From: Filobasidium wieringae
Taxonomy: Eukaryota; Basidiomycota; Tremellomycetes; Filobasidiales; Filobasidiaceae
Assembly: GCA_001600055.1 (NCBI GenBank)
Contig: BCIV01000019.1
Coordinates: 124,001 to 188,000, forward strand
Reading direction: 5' to 3'
DNA length: 64,000 nucleotides
The position numbers were made by a program, and so were the translations under genes. The notes under the pieces are model-generated. The model was given only the letters and a program-made list of their open reading frames with translations, was not told the origin of the DNA and ran no database searches. This document shows, one piece after another, positions 21,023 through 33,842 of this stretch. Each line of letters begins with the position of its first letter. Within the stretch, counting starts at the first letter, position 1.

Positions 21023-24000
21023 ATGCCGCAAGCTGCTGCCGAATTTCATGAATTGAGCAATCTTAGATCCAGCTATGAACTCGATACAGAACAAGAAATT
21101 CGCGAAAGCCTGCTGCATCAAGGATCTGATCAAGTCGACTACGAAGCGGAGACTATGGCTCCTAAGGAGAGTGAATCGAATGCGGCAACGGATATGGACG
21201 AAATGGTACTGAAGGTCAGCGACTCTTTGCTCACACTCAGCTGGATGGTGCAACTGAACTGGTATCACAGACTACCCCTCAAACCGATGACCCTTCTTTA
21301 CCTTCTTTAACATTTCGTTCTGTATTGTTAGGATCTATATTCTGTATACTAGGGGCTACCGCGAGCCAAGTAAGTCATTACACTATGCTCGAGACCACAA
21401 GAAGTATAGATTACCTAACGGAGTGTTTATGCAGATCTTCTATTTCAGTAAGTCGGGGCGACGTCATATATGCCGTCTTAAGAGCTGAAACAGGCTCTTT
21501 TTTAGAGTCGAAGTAAGTTAGAACTATCCCAACGTTATTAAGCGAACGGTTTCGGAAGAAAATGCATGCGCAACAGCTCTCCTTCCTTCTCAGTCTATTT
21601 CGTTATCCTTGTTTCCTACCCTCTCGGCAATATGATGGCAAAATATATGCCAAGGCGTCTTGTGATGGGAGTCGATACGAACCCCGGCAAATTCAATATC
21701 AAGGTTCGTAATTCATTAAAAGAATAGAGCTAAATTGATCACCAGTCCATTGCGTAGGAGCATCTACTTGTGTGCGAGCAGATTCCACAGCAAAACCCAT
21801 TGAGCCATTATTAATCGTTCACGTTTATTACAGGGCGGTCATTGCATCCTCCGGTGGCACTTCTGCCTATGCTTCTGATATCAGTTCGTATCCTTTGCCT
21901 CTAAATATCGATCACAGCTGAAGCGTGCTCGGATTCAGTTGCCATCCTTCGGCTTTATTATCACGAAACAATTGGGGCCATACAGAGCATCACCTTATTG
22001 ATTACAACGCAGGTAATTGGATTTGGGTTAGCAGGCGAGTAAGGCTGGGCGATATTGATAAATCTCAGGCTAATTCGCACGGGCCACCGCAGGTATGCTA
22101 CAAGAAGTCTTGATCAAGCCAACTTCGATGTACTGGCCTGCATCCCTTGTGCTTATTCAATTATTTAATACTCTGCACGATACGTCGACGTCCCTGACTA
22201 AGGCTAGGTTGAATCTTTTCATATACGTATTCACTATATGCTTCGTTTACCAAGTAGGCCTTCAGATCATCAAGGCGCGAATCTCACGCTGATTCCGGTT
22301 GGCAGTTTTTGCCCGGAACATTTTTTCCTACTTTGACATCAATTGCCACTCTTTGCTACGTCAATAATCGCTCTTGGTTGATGAGGGTACTAGGGTCAGG
22401 ATATGAGGGCTTAGGAATGCTGAACTTTAGCTTAGATTGGGCCACTATCGGCTACAACGGGTGAGCAAGCGTTTCAGACGTTCTGAGCATTACGTCGGTT
22501 GACGGTCAAAGTGTTCAAGGCCCTTATACACGCCTTGGAATGCCCAGCTGAATTGGTTCACAGGCATCATATTGATGGTTTGGGTAATTGCTCCGATAAT
22601 GCTGGCAGTCAACTTCTGGTGTGTTCCTCAAGGGCGATGTGCATCCAGCGTCATCGATTCATGATTACTGCTCTTTAGGAACGCGCGAGACTTCCCTTCT
22701 CCGACTTCATCTCATCTTTACAACGCCACATTCCAGTCTTTCGATGTAACAAGTGTGTTGAACAAAGATCTATCCCTAAACGAGACTGCTTGGGATGAGG
22801 TGAGGCCGTTACTTTTAACCCCGTACTTGTAAGTGAAAGATTCCAAAACAGAGCGCGATTGTAATTGACGCTCGAAAACAGCGCGGTTTCTTATGCGGTC
22901 TCATTCGCTGCCCTGACAGCGGTGCTAGCGCATGTTTGGATATGGCACCGTCACGAGGTGTACAATGGTCAGTCGAAATCAGGCCATTCGAGCAATCTCA
23001 AGCCGAGCGTATCCGTTTGCTGCTGTAGCATTGGCAAAGCGGACCAAACATTCCGATGTTCATAATATTCTAATGGGACGATACGATCCTGTACCTAATG
23101 CCTGGTACCTCGGAACTTTGGCTCTGACCCTGGCAGCTGCTAGTGAGTACCGTACTGTCAAAGCCTGCCGCGCCACTCTGAATGGAGAGGGACGACCCGT
23201 ATCAGTCTTACTGGTAGAGTCGAGTCCGTTGTTGCAAACACCGGTCTGGATGTTGCTTCTGGCCGTATTAATAGCAGGAATCTTTCTGGCTCCGATCGGA
23301 ATCATTACTGCAGTATCGAACACGACAATCGGCTTGAACGTTTTGACCGAATTGTGTGTCTGCACGTAGTTCGGTCATCCTAGCGTTTTCGCTGACATAG
23401 GTTTTACAGTATTGCCGGTATCCTCATGCCTGGCAAACCAATCGGCAAGTTAGTATCAATAACTTCTTGGTAGACGCCATGACAGCTGAGACATAGCCTC
23501 TACATCGTAGTGTACTATTTAAATGGTATGTTCCCAAAGATCAATGGAAGGCCGATGCTGTCGTATCGATCGGGTTTGCTTCAAATAAAGTTATGGCTAC
23601 ATGGCGATGTCACAGGCTATAGCTCTCTTGGGTGACCAAAAACTAGCGCACTACATGCACGTCCGCCCGAAAGATGTGAGCCTCGCCTCTAACTTACCGA
23701 ACAGTGCGGTGCTGATTAAGAGTCGATACCAGATGTTCGTGTCTCAGGCTTTGGGTACTGGGATTGGATGTATCGTCAACTACATCGTACTGACTCAGGT
23801 CATTGAGACGAAAAGGCAGTACCTGGATGGTAGTACCGTAGATCCAACCGGCCAAGTAAGTCATGTGACCGTCTACGTCTCGTAGTAAGCTTAGCCGAAT
23901 ATCATCAGTGGAATGGGAGAAAACCGGCCATTTTCTATAGCGCATCTGTGTAAGCATGTGCCCGTCAGATTGATCTGGGTGAATCTGACATCATAACTAT

Positions 24001-24614
24001 TATCGAGGGCAGAATATGGGGTTTGATTGCGCCCCGCCGCTTCTTCGCTGGCCAATACAGCGCAAGTGTTCAAGAGAAATCGAGCATTGGGGCGAGGCCT
24101 GATTGCATGATCTCATAGTGGTTGTACTTGGGATTCCCGATTGGAGGGTTTCTGCCCTTTGTTTTCTTTTGGCTCCACCGAAAGTATCCTGGTCGCTATT
24201 TCGACCAAGTTATCGTTCCAGTCATCATGGACGGAGCCCAAACGGTGCCACAGGCGTAAGCAGCTCGGAGAGCGAGATTCGCAAGTCGGGTATCTTACCA
24301 ACACTGCTATAGACCTTCCAATATCATCCTTACCTCGTTTTTTGTAGCCTTGAGTGCCAATGTATGGCTGCGCAAATGGCATCCAAGATTTCACGGGAAC
24401 TTCATATACGTTATAAGGTAAGTCACTCACTGGAAGTCAAACGGCAGTGACTCAAGCTTAGAGTTCTCACACAAGTTCCGCACTGGATGCCGGAACGAGT
24501 TTGCAGGCTTTAACGTCATACGTATTACTGGCAGCGGTGTTCTCATCAAAAGCTGTACCTGCATGGTGGGGAAATTCTGCTCTTGACACCGAGCACTGTA
24601 TCCCTGGATCCTAA
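21023..24614 (+). CDS. OPT-family small oligopeptide transporter
   Basis: The coding sequence is split into 24 exons that sum to 757 codons (756 aa). Every join was checked for phase. Family landmarks in order: SIFCILGATASQIFYFKSN, YPLGNMMAKYMP, GKFNIKEHLL, VIASSGGTSAYASDI, GFGLAGMLQEVLIKP, FLPGTFFPTLTSI, GPLYTPWNAQLNWFTG, VSYAVSFAALTAV, DVHNILMGRYDPVPNAWY, GLNVLTEF with LMPGKPIGN after it, QKLAHYMHVRPKDMF, a late SASVIWGLIAP, and SSALDAGTS near the end. OPT proteins are proton-coupled plasma-membrane importers of tetra/pentapeptides or glutathione with about 12-16 helices; the substrate here is unknown. Exons of 13 nt (21435-21447), 7 nt (21506-21512), 14 nt (21758-21771) and 15 nt (23497-23511) are required. 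Intron 22035-22092 uses a GC donor, and intron 21206-21240 is only 35 nt. Confidence 0.92.
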
Positions 24615-24684
24615 TAGACATTGGGGTGATGTCACGTTGATGTTTACTCGTCATATGGTATATTGTACATAAATGCAGTCATGT

Positions 24685-27213
24685 TTATATGCCATCATAC
24701 GCCGCCGAAAACGACGAAGCGTTACTCAGTCGATTGCCGATAGGTGGAGGGGCTACCAGAGATCCACCACGAGAGGAGGCTGAAACTGATGTTGGGGAGT
24801 TACCGATTGAATCGCCAGCGAAAGGATGTCTCTGCGGAGTCTCAGGGAACTCAGATCCTTGAGTGGCAAACGAGTGGCCAGGTGGCTGGATTTTAAATCC
24901 GGAGTCTGGGGTGAGTACATCACTGGTGCCGCTAACACCGGCGCCGGTCCGCGGGGTAGTCAAGCCGACAGTGGCATAGGAAGCAGGTGATTCTGGTACC
25001 GAAACAGTCTGTAATTGAGGTAGTGGCGAGTTGCCAGTCAGAGCCGCTCGGAATCCACTCGATCGGGATGCGGCACTGCCGAACGGGTTGTACTCCTCCC
25101 CTAACGCCAAAGACGAAGCCTCCGGCGTCTCGACTTCCAGAAGAGGTGATAGAGGTCTACCGTGTTGATAACGCGCAGGCGCTATTGGCGGCGCAAGTTG
25201 TTGCACGGTATCGTTCGCATTGCGAACACTAATGGGTAGTGGCTGGGCATCGTCGATTTCTGCAGCTTTCGCCAAATCAGCGTAGCCTTTTCTCAGCTCT
25301 TCCTCTGTCTTCTTTGAGCCATACATCAAAGCAGTCGGCTGTGCGGATGAGGATTTGCGATGTAAATTCACTTCAGAATCGAGGGCCACAGATTGTATAC
25401 TGTTCCTTTGACTACTGGTAGTAAACCCGCTGTATAGTGGTGAATCGAAGCTGTCCAGAGTCAAGGGCGGGAGTTGAGGCATATTGGTACCATTAGGACC
25501 GTCGTTGAGTTGGACGCGGTGAGGGTGTCCATAAGCCATGTTCTCATTCCCTCCGATCAGTTCGATCGGGCTGAGAGATCTGGTAGTGGCCAATCCAACA
25601 TTGTTCTGAATTTTTAAGCCTCCTGCCGAAGCAAGGGCGGTAGCTTGAGCGGCCTGCCATCCGCTTTGCACTGGTACCTTGCCAGCTGAGTTGTTAGCAG
25701 CGTGGTCAAGGTGGGCAGGGAAATCGGCATACTGCTCTGCATTCGCAACATTGAAAGGAGACATGGCTTGACCGTACTGGTCCGTGGGTGTCTGACGGCC
25801 GTCTTCCGAACAGCCGTGACCATGAGAGCTTTGTTCACCGTGATAGGCATAGTGCTCGTTATAGTCTTCTCGTGCGAACGCTGAAGAAGGTTGTTGCGGG
25901 GTCTCCTCCATATATCGGCTGAAGGAGCCTATGTTGGTCAAATTACGCGTGCTGGGCTTGCCCGAGTTGCGAGCATTGCTCGCTAGATTCTCTTCATATG
26001 CCTCCACGACCACGAAATTCGAACGACCAATCCCGGCGAAATTCGCAATATCGCCGAATCGTGTCTCTGGCCTATTCCCCTTCTCAGTCCAGCCGCCAGG
26101 TGGGTATCCATGGGGATCGGTATTATTGACATTACCGAAGTCCCTCTCGTCCGCTCTTCCTGACTTATCATTAATAGGTACGGAAGAGTCTCGATAACGT
26201 TGGCGTTCCTTCTCGCGATCATATCCTTGTGCAGAGGAATACGGCCGTCTTGAATGGCGACCTTTCCTCTTCTGTGTATCAGATATGTTCAGTTCCTATC
26301 TGATAGCGATTACAGTGAAACGCTCATGCAGCCAAACTAACCCATATAAGAAACAATAAACCAAGGAGAGCAGCGACTGCGGCAATGACTGCGACAGCTA
26401 TTCCCGCTTTACCACCAGTTGACAACCTGTATTCAAGATTGTACTCCAGGTGAGCGAAACGGCGTGCCAGAAGCAGAAAAGTATCTTACCCATCAACGGC
26501 TGCAGCTTGATCGATGCGAGTGCCATTTACCGAGTCGCTCAGCCCGCTTGACAAAGGAGCAGACATACTTGTCTGGACTTTGGAGCTGTTGGTGCTGAGT
26601 GGAGTGGTTGTCGGAGATCGAGAAGCCGCTGTCGGTACCGGCAGAGAAACTGGTCGGACAGATGTAGACGATCTGCCATTGGAAGTGCTTGTTGAATAGC
26701 TAGAATCGGGCGATTGCGTGACTCGCACGAAAGTCGATGAAGGAGGGGCTGTACTGGAGGGAAGAGCTTCAGTAGTAGAGCTGGACAAGAGTGACGTAGT
26801 GGCGGGTGTGGCGGCGGGGGTACTAGATTCAGTGGGCGTGGACTGTGTTCACGCAACTTGGGTCACCTTACTCTCCAGCCTTAACGGATGACAACTTACA
26901 GCTACACTAGGTGATGATGATCTCACCTCAGAAGTCCGAGCAACAGCGGACGTGCTTGAAGGGGGTGGTGTTCCGGTCACTACTTTCGTCCCGACAACGC
27001 GTGTGACGACTACCGTCCGATGAGCTGTTGAGGAAGATTCCTCTGCACAAACCAGATCAGGAAAGCTTTCCGACGGATGAGACATTGACGATACGTACCT
27101 ATTTGACGCTTCAAGATGTCTCCGTATTCCGTTGACTGAATCCGCTCAGATAACCTTCTGGCCTGTTTGATATGTCCATTGATCTCTCTGCGACGGGTTT
27201 GATGAGAGGACAT
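24685..27213 (-). CDS. Ser/Thr-rich single-pass membrane protein, unknown function
   Basis: Five exons (27213-27099, 27042-26900, 26842-26490, 26426-26342, 26271-24685) give 760 aa; an in-frame ATG at 27243 would add ten residues. The N-terminus is basic with no classical signal peptide (MSSHQTRRREINGH, and a KR before the next domain). Then comes a short valine-rich stretch (TVVVTRVVGTKVVTG) and about 120 residues of Ser/Thr/Pro, likely heavily O-glycosylated. A single transmembrane helix at about 206-228 (KAGIAVAVIAAVAALLG) is followed by basic KRKGRHSRR and a 530-residue cytoplasmic tail rich in Ser, Pro and Asn. The layout matches fungal wall-stress sensors and Axl2/Mid2-like proteins, but without their defining domains, so a sensor role is inference. 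Confidence 0.75.
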
Positions 27214-27243
27214 TTTGCCGGTTCTAACGAAGGCGTGCTTCAA

Positions 27244-28298
27244 TCACCGACCGATAAACGATGTATACGGAGTGGTCGTGGATACTAATTGTCCAGTGAG
27301 TGGAGAGGTTCTGAGAATGCCAAAGGACGTCTGTCTATATCCTGTGATTGTCGTTGAAGCGGCGGTACTGATTTCGTTTGAGCTGGTAATTCTCAGCTTG
27401 TGTACGGGTTCGTTACAGGATGTCGTGTCAGAGCTAGCCTGAGATTTGAGGAGAACAGGTATTGGTTGAAGTCTCCATGAATTTAGGTTCAGAAGGAATC
27501 TGCGAGAGGCGTAACGGATCACAAATTCGCAACGATCAGTGACAAGTTGCAAATGTTTTCAATTGTTTGTTTGATTGTGATGACCGTATGCACGTCCTTT
27601 CTTTCCGCGTACAGGCAAGCAAACAAAGAGTGAAAAACGTGCACAGGCATCCTTTCTGATTTGACATCACGTTTCAGAAGCGAAAGGAGAACAACGAGTC
27701 TCACTCACCTCCGTGATGGACAAAAGGGATCTCGTTCACGTTTCAAGTTAGGTTTCTATTTTCGTGCTGGTCGTGTTTGACTTCTCGCAGGGTCGTGAAG
27801 GCGGAACGCAGTCCCTGAAGACCGTCTTAACAAGCAACCAGTGCCTGCTGAATGTTGCGGTTGGTCAGCGGTTCATGCTCATAGCATCGAGAGCAGAACG
27901 ATTATCTTACAAACAACAAATCCATTCCCGCGCTAAGTCGCGTTGACGCGTTACCAGAGTTTTCATATCTGCATGTATGCAGAGTATGTAGATCACCGAT
28001 AGACATATGGACAATAACAATAGATCGATCATCGATGTGGCGTCTGACAGCGCTGAATATACGCATCTCCCTCTGCAACGGAGATATCATGCTGCAGGTA
28101 TCTTCTTCAGGAACGGTCGGCAGGATGGATACCGTCGAGAAGGTAAACGAATACCTTGTCCCGTAGTAATTAGCAAGGGCCTTGATTGTACTGACATTAT
28201 TATATATGTGCTGCAGTCAAACGTTACGAGATGGGACACCTGATTTATATTACATTGAGTGAAGCGTAAAAGCGGTTTCAGTCGATCGACTCGATCCC
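27244..28298. other. 1-kb intergenic stretch between leftward genes
   Basis: It contains the promoter of the Ser/Thr-rich protein gene and the 3' end of the MFS gene. Scattered short open frames (for example 27764-27946 and 28007-28243) lack start context, splice support or domain similarity. No RNA or repeat was detected. Confidence 0.45.
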
Positions 28299-30665
28299 CT
28301 AGTAGGCCTGTCGTCCCCTCATCTCGACGGGCAAGAAGACCAGGACGATAGCAGCCAGCCAAATACCCCCAACAGCCTGTCGAAGGAAAAAGACGTCTTG
28401 GTTAAGAGAGGTCAAGGGGCTTGCCGGTGACTAAAGACTTACGAGCCAAAGAACACCGTCACTCTTGGCAGCCAAGAATTCTTGAGCAGCGAAGGGAGCT
28501 ACAATCTGCGGCCGGAAGTAAAGGGGACAAATAAGCTTGGGGCGTTTCAGCCTTTGCCAAACGCCAGTACTTACACCCGAAAGTCTTCCCAAGGTAGCGG
28601 CCAAACCACATGCAGATCCTCGCACGTAAGCAGGGAACTTCGAGCAGATTGACGTAGATCAGCAGCCAACTCAATGTTGATTCTAAGGGATCGACGCACG
28701 AATTCTGGAGTGGTAGCATAGAGAATAGCGTTGAAGAAGGTTTGCATCACATATTCGAACGCCTATGAACGCGGAGGTTGGTCAATCCAGGTATTGTCCG
28801 GGATATGCATTCAAACTTACATTCAATCCAACGTATCCTGCAGTAGTGTTCACGCTTGTGTAAGCAGCCATAGCAGCGCCCTGCAATAAAGCACCGATGA
28901 CGAGCGACCACTTCCTTCCGATGACCGGTAGTTGAACGGTAAACATCGCCAGAATAGCTCCAATGATACCGGGAAGGTAGATGTAAATGTATTGACGGTA
29001 AGTATCGGTGACAGTACCTGCTCCATCACTGATGTTACGACGTTGCAAAATGATAGGCAGATAAGAACCTGAAAGTGTTGAAGATTAGCCTTGTGACAAC
29101 GTTAGATGGGAGTCCAACTCAAAACATACCGGCAATGTTGAAGGACCAGAAGTCCCCCATATAGGCAACGAATAAGACGATCGAGGTCCACGCCATCAAC
29201 TGAGGGTCGATCGATCACGTCAGCTTGCCTGCACGAGGTCTCTTTCCTAACAATCATGACTTACAGGAGTCGTGAACAAACCTTTCAGATGCTTCGTCCT
29301 GCTACCGAACTCTTTGATGACACGCTTGCTAGTCTGAGCGGTAGTCAAGGGGGTGGTGCTGATGGGGTCTGATACAACGCTTTGCCTTTGATCGATATCC
29401 GCAAAGTCCTGCATAGTGAGCGTGGGAGGTGCGACCCGATTGAAACGGGCGATCCGGTGCAAGACTTCAATGGCTTCTTCCTCTTTTCCTCGTCCAATCA
29501 AGTACTTGGGCGATTCGAGGAAGGTAAATAGGAAGAATCGGGCGATAAAGACGGTCAAGGTGACTGCACCCAGCACACCACAGCATACCCTCCATCCATA
29601 ATTGGAGCTGATGGAGCAGCAAGGTTCACCAGAGGCGACGGCCATGCAAGAGGGTAGAGGAGGTACAGTTGTCGGACATCTCCACTTCGGGACAGTGCCA
29701 AAGGCAATTGCTGATGAAACGACTACTCCAACGGGTTGGAAGAAAGATAGCAGAGGAAGCAGGAATCTACGGTTTTGTGGCAAGAATTCCAGAGTGATTG
29801 TCGCGTCGATAGGGATTTGGCCTCCCAACCCGAACCCGCACAAAGCGAAGACAGCGCAAACGGCGTTGTAGTTGTTCTTGCAAGCAGCAACAAGCGTACC
29901 CTGAAGTAAGTGGGGTATAGGTAAGCTATGTACAACCCGATGAATGAGCTGGTTCTCTCACGTACAAAGAAACACGTAATCAAAGTAGTAACGTTGAACG
30001 CTAAAACAAATATGATTAGTGGTCCGATAAGACAAAACCTAATTCTGCAAAACAAACCTACCCCATTTACGGCCGATAATGTCAACCGCCAATCCCCACG
30101 TGAATGCACCGATAGTTAATCCGGCGGACATAGCTGTGAATACTAGTCCAGTCTTGTCGTCCGGTACATTCATCTCCTGAACGCCCGAAAGAATGCGATA
30201 AGCGTTTTCCGGCTTATTCGATAAAGATTGCAGAACGTACCTGATAGATCGAAGAAGCCAAGATACCCAAACCCTGAGCCCACATCAGATCGACGAAATA
30301 GCCGAATCCACATAGCAACCAAATTCTCTGCTGGTAACGACCGAAACCCATCTTGTCCAACTCGCTATGCCATGTTTCGAGGAACGTTGAGCGCTATTGC
30401 GGCACGAGAAAATCCTGAGCGCTACTTACACATTGACGAGGGCGGCTTTCATCTCAAACGGAGTGACTGGCATGGTATGACCCGCATCTCCTCTAAGGAT
30501 GGCTCCTGCTGAGAATTGGTCACCATGTCCGCCAGGAGTCATGTTGGCATCGGCATGAGCATGTTTGTCATCCTCGTATGCAGGTATGACTTCCTTTTCG
30601 ACGCGCTCGTGAGGATTGGGCTGCAACAAAGCTGAGGGATTACCATGAGCTGCGGCGGAAGACAT
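28299..30665 (-). CDS. MFS transporter, SV2/SVOP-like or sugar-porter type
   Basis: The gene starts at 30665 (MSSAAAHGNPSALLQP; an in-frame ATG at 30689 would add eight residues) and ends ...VEMRGRQAY at 28299, with several short introns (the first is at 30429). A polar 100-residue N-terminal tail leads to MGFGRYQQRIWLLCGFGYFV and then the membrane helices. MFS signatures are GLAVDIIGRKW between helices 2 and 3, GFGLGGQIPIDATITLEFLP (the charged helix-4 motif), FLESPKYLIGRGKEEEAIEV after helix 6, and VRGSACGLAATLGRLSGI in helix 10-11. The latter pair is typical of phosphate, organic-cation and SVOP-like porters. The substrate cannot be read from sequence. It shares its promoter with the bZIP gene. 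Confidence 0.88.
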
Positions 30666-31360
30666 GTCGCTAGGGATGAGTCGAGACAATGTCTGAGATG
30701 GTCTTTAGATTCTTTGTCTTAAGGTAGCGTAGCTGCTGAAGTATACAGGCGCAGCCGTGGTGGTCGAGATCGAAGTTGCCAAGCAGCAATATTCCGATCT
30801 TGCAGGATCTGCCGCCTATATTATATATCATTTCGGATAACAATGCACGATGCGCAATGGGAGAGCTTGGAGTGGCTAGAGGCCTAGAGGCGACTGTCGA
30901 ACGTAAGAAGTACGTCGATAAAAACTCAAGCACCACTGGATTCACAAGCTAACCGAGATCGACGCTGACCGAAGTGAGATTTCGATCTGGGCAGCAGCGG
31001 GAGAGCGACGCAGTTGAGAAGCGCGCTTGACGAGAATCGGTAACGGCAGATCACGAGATTCCCACAGTAGCTTCCACAGGTCCAGGCAGTTGTGGAAAGA
31101 AGAGGCAGAGATACCGGATTTGGTAATTTTCGTGGCGTCGACAGCGATATGACGTTCACGTGCTACAAGCGGAAGTGACCGACAGTTAGATACACGACGC
31201 TTTTTGCTCTAGCAGCCCTAGAGGTCTTACGCACGCGTCGCTGCCCATTTCTACCTGGCTACGAGAACGGTGGGATTGACGTGTTATATCGATATTCCCA
31301 ACTTCCCTTGTCAATAAGGAGAACAGTCACGCAACCTCTCCTCGGCGAACGTTAATCGTC
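30666..31360. promoter_or_regulatory. 0.7-kb divergent promoter
   Basis: Lies between the MFS transporter (leftward) and the bZIP factor (rightward). No coding potential is supported on either strand, and no motif was singled out. Confidence 0.5.
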
Positions 31361-33435
31361 ATGGATTCATCAGAACCTACCGCACATTCACATAGCACGA
31401 ACGTCGGATCTACTGATCAAGAGCATGACCTGATATCTACTCTCGACCTATCAAACCTCGAGGACCTCGAGCTCGGCCGCTTTCTACCAGCGCATCGAGA
31501 GGATAACAATGTGGCCGTAGTGCCTAATGACGAATTCAATGGGGCTGAATCGAACGAACGTGTCAGAGCAGAAAGTAGCGATCATCCCCGACCTCTCACA
31601 GAGGCTGTCGGAAGGAAGCGTACTATCACCGATGAGATTTCGGAAAGCGGAAATGGCGACTCGAGTCTGGATGATAGGTTCAAGCGACGCAGGGTGCGTG
31701 AAGATCGTCCTCCGCCTGTAGTGACATCAGAGGCTGTGACCGCCACAATCGGTCAGGAAGATTCTCGGACAGGTCAAGAGAATGACCTGAACCGGAGCCG
31801 ATCTCGTTCAATTGACGATGTCCCTTTGCAATTCGCTTCAAGCTCAAAAGAGCTCCCCTTGGAGGCAGGATCGTCCGCGAACACAATTCCAGCTGTCCTT
31901 ACTCCAGCTGAGCTGCTCGAAGCCTCTCCCGATCAACTCACACCGGAACAGAAAAAGGAACGACAGAAGGAAGCGAATCGGTTAGCAGCGCTCAGGAGTC
32001 GAGGCAGGAAACGCAATGCTGTGTGAGTTTTTCGCCGATTCCGATTGGGCGGATGCACAAGTCTTTCTTATACTCCTATCCCCAAATCAGTGCTTCCCTT
32101 GAACAGATCGTTGACGCACTAGGAGATGAGAATGCGAAACTTCGTGCCAGACTAGAATCTCTCATGGCAGACGCAGCTGAATCGAACGCCGCACGCCAGG
32201 CCATAACCCCACGAGAGCAACCTATCAACACGATTGATCTCATGTCCGGGCCGGTACCCATGACTGGTGACGGAAGAGATTTGGGTAGTCGTCTGGAAGG
32301 AACTGGTGATCCTGAGGACCTTATCAGTCCCGCACTCGGAGGGGATGAAGCTGCGTTAGATCCTGATTTAGACTTGGACCTTTCTGCCATCAACATGCTA
32401 AGACAAAGAGTCGCCGAGTTGAGGGAGAGAGTTGCCGCAAAGCAGGCCGCGGAGGGCAGCGTTGGTTCTACGACGCCATCCGATGCAAGAAAGGCTCTGG
32501 TCTCCCACATCAAGCACTTGAAGGCAGAACGACAAAAGATTGAGAACGAGCGTAGAGTGGTGGAGCGCGAAATAACCCAGCGGAAACTACTGCTAGTTGC
32601 TGATGACAAGACTAAGGAAGATAATCAACGATTGGCAGAACAAGCAGAGGGATTGATGGCGGGAGCTGAGACGGGAGATTTCGATAACGAACAACCGAAC
32701 GAGAACAACGCAAAGGGCAAACGACGAGCCAAGGAAGATGGCACAGAGGCTCAAGCGGAAGATGAAGAAGAAGCCGTGTCTGGGGTAGAAAGGGCTTTGT
32801 TACATATTAGGGGATGGCTTGATCAAGCACACAAATCCTGGAAGGAGGTAAGCTGCACAGGCGTTCATGGCTTATTGATACTAGCCACTGACTGAGTCTG
32901 CATATAGACTGGAGTACTAGTCATCCCTGAAACACACTTGCAAAGCAACGCTATACCCATATTACAAAGCGCTCGACGGCCTGCCCGAGCCTCTCGACCC
33001 AAAGTATTGCGACCCGGTCCTCGCAATGCAAAACTTACTGCTGGAGATCGCAGTGAAGCGTCTGAAGCACATCACCCATCACGGGGAACAGAAAATACCG
33101 AGGAGTCATCGCAACTAAATGTGGGAGAGATAGATCCCAGCCTCGATCCTGCGATGACTATGAACCCTGCTGGATCGGAAGACCAGATTCGATATAGGTC
33201 TCCGTCGCCTCGACCAAACCCCCTTGATGGAGAGCATTCCATTCCAAATCCTCGTTCGCCGGATGAGCAGGATGAGGATGACAGACGTGCGCAGGCTCAA
33301 AGAAATCTCCAGCAAATACTGGATCTCTATCATCACGCTTCGATCCCTGAGGTGACTGAACAGTCGAACCCTGGGCAATCTGCGGAAGGAAACGTGATGG
33401 ACTACTGGCATAGAGAGGGCATGGACAGGGCATAA
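31361..33435 (+). CDS. bZIP-type transcription factor
   Basis: Three exons (31361-32022, 32091-32847, 32908-33435) give 648 aa. The N-terminal half is acidic and Ser-rich. The basic region (EANRLAALRSRGRKRNA, about 203-220) has the bZIP N-x7-R spacing and continues into a heptad pattern (SLEQIVDALGDENAKLRARL) across the first intron junction. A second coiled coil (INMLRQRVAELRERVAAKQA) and a third near KHLKAERQKIENERRVVERE follow, then a disordered Pro/Arg-rich tail. bZIP proteins bind DNA as dimers in the nucleus. The target genes and orthologue are not clear from sequence. The extended second coiled coil is unusual for simple AP-1 types. Confidence 0.82.
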
Positions 33436-33842
33436 CGGGAGCAGGTTAGGGTTGGACTGGTATATCCGCGGTGCGCGAACACGCGCTTAATTGTTGTTGT
33501 TGTTGTTGTGATTGATGAAGCGTAGAGCGCTGAGCGCTGAGCAAAGATAGACTCTTTCTCAACATGAGCGACACCATGGTGATATTACGACGATTGTACC
33601 ATAAACCATAACTACATCCGACCCTTAGGTCTTAAACCCTTACGACTCCATGACCATGTACATCTTCTAAGCCCAAAGTATTCTCAGCCATCCGTCACCC
33701 GTAAATCAGGAAACACTGTCACTACTTGTCACGACCTTCTCCGCCCAATCAACTAAAGAAGAACTCAAACTTTACCGCCTTTGCACATCCTCGACTACCA
33801 TATCAAGGTCGCATTGTGTAATCGAACCCTATTTGAAGGACG
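33436..33842. other. Intergenic region with a short TTG microsatellite
   Basis: About 400 bp between two rightward genes. (TTG)6 lies at 33491-33508 and a direct GCGCTGAGCGCTGAGC repeat follows at about 33527-33542. Otherwise it is an AT/CT-rich promoter for the scaffold gene, and nothing else is seen. Confidence 0.55.
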
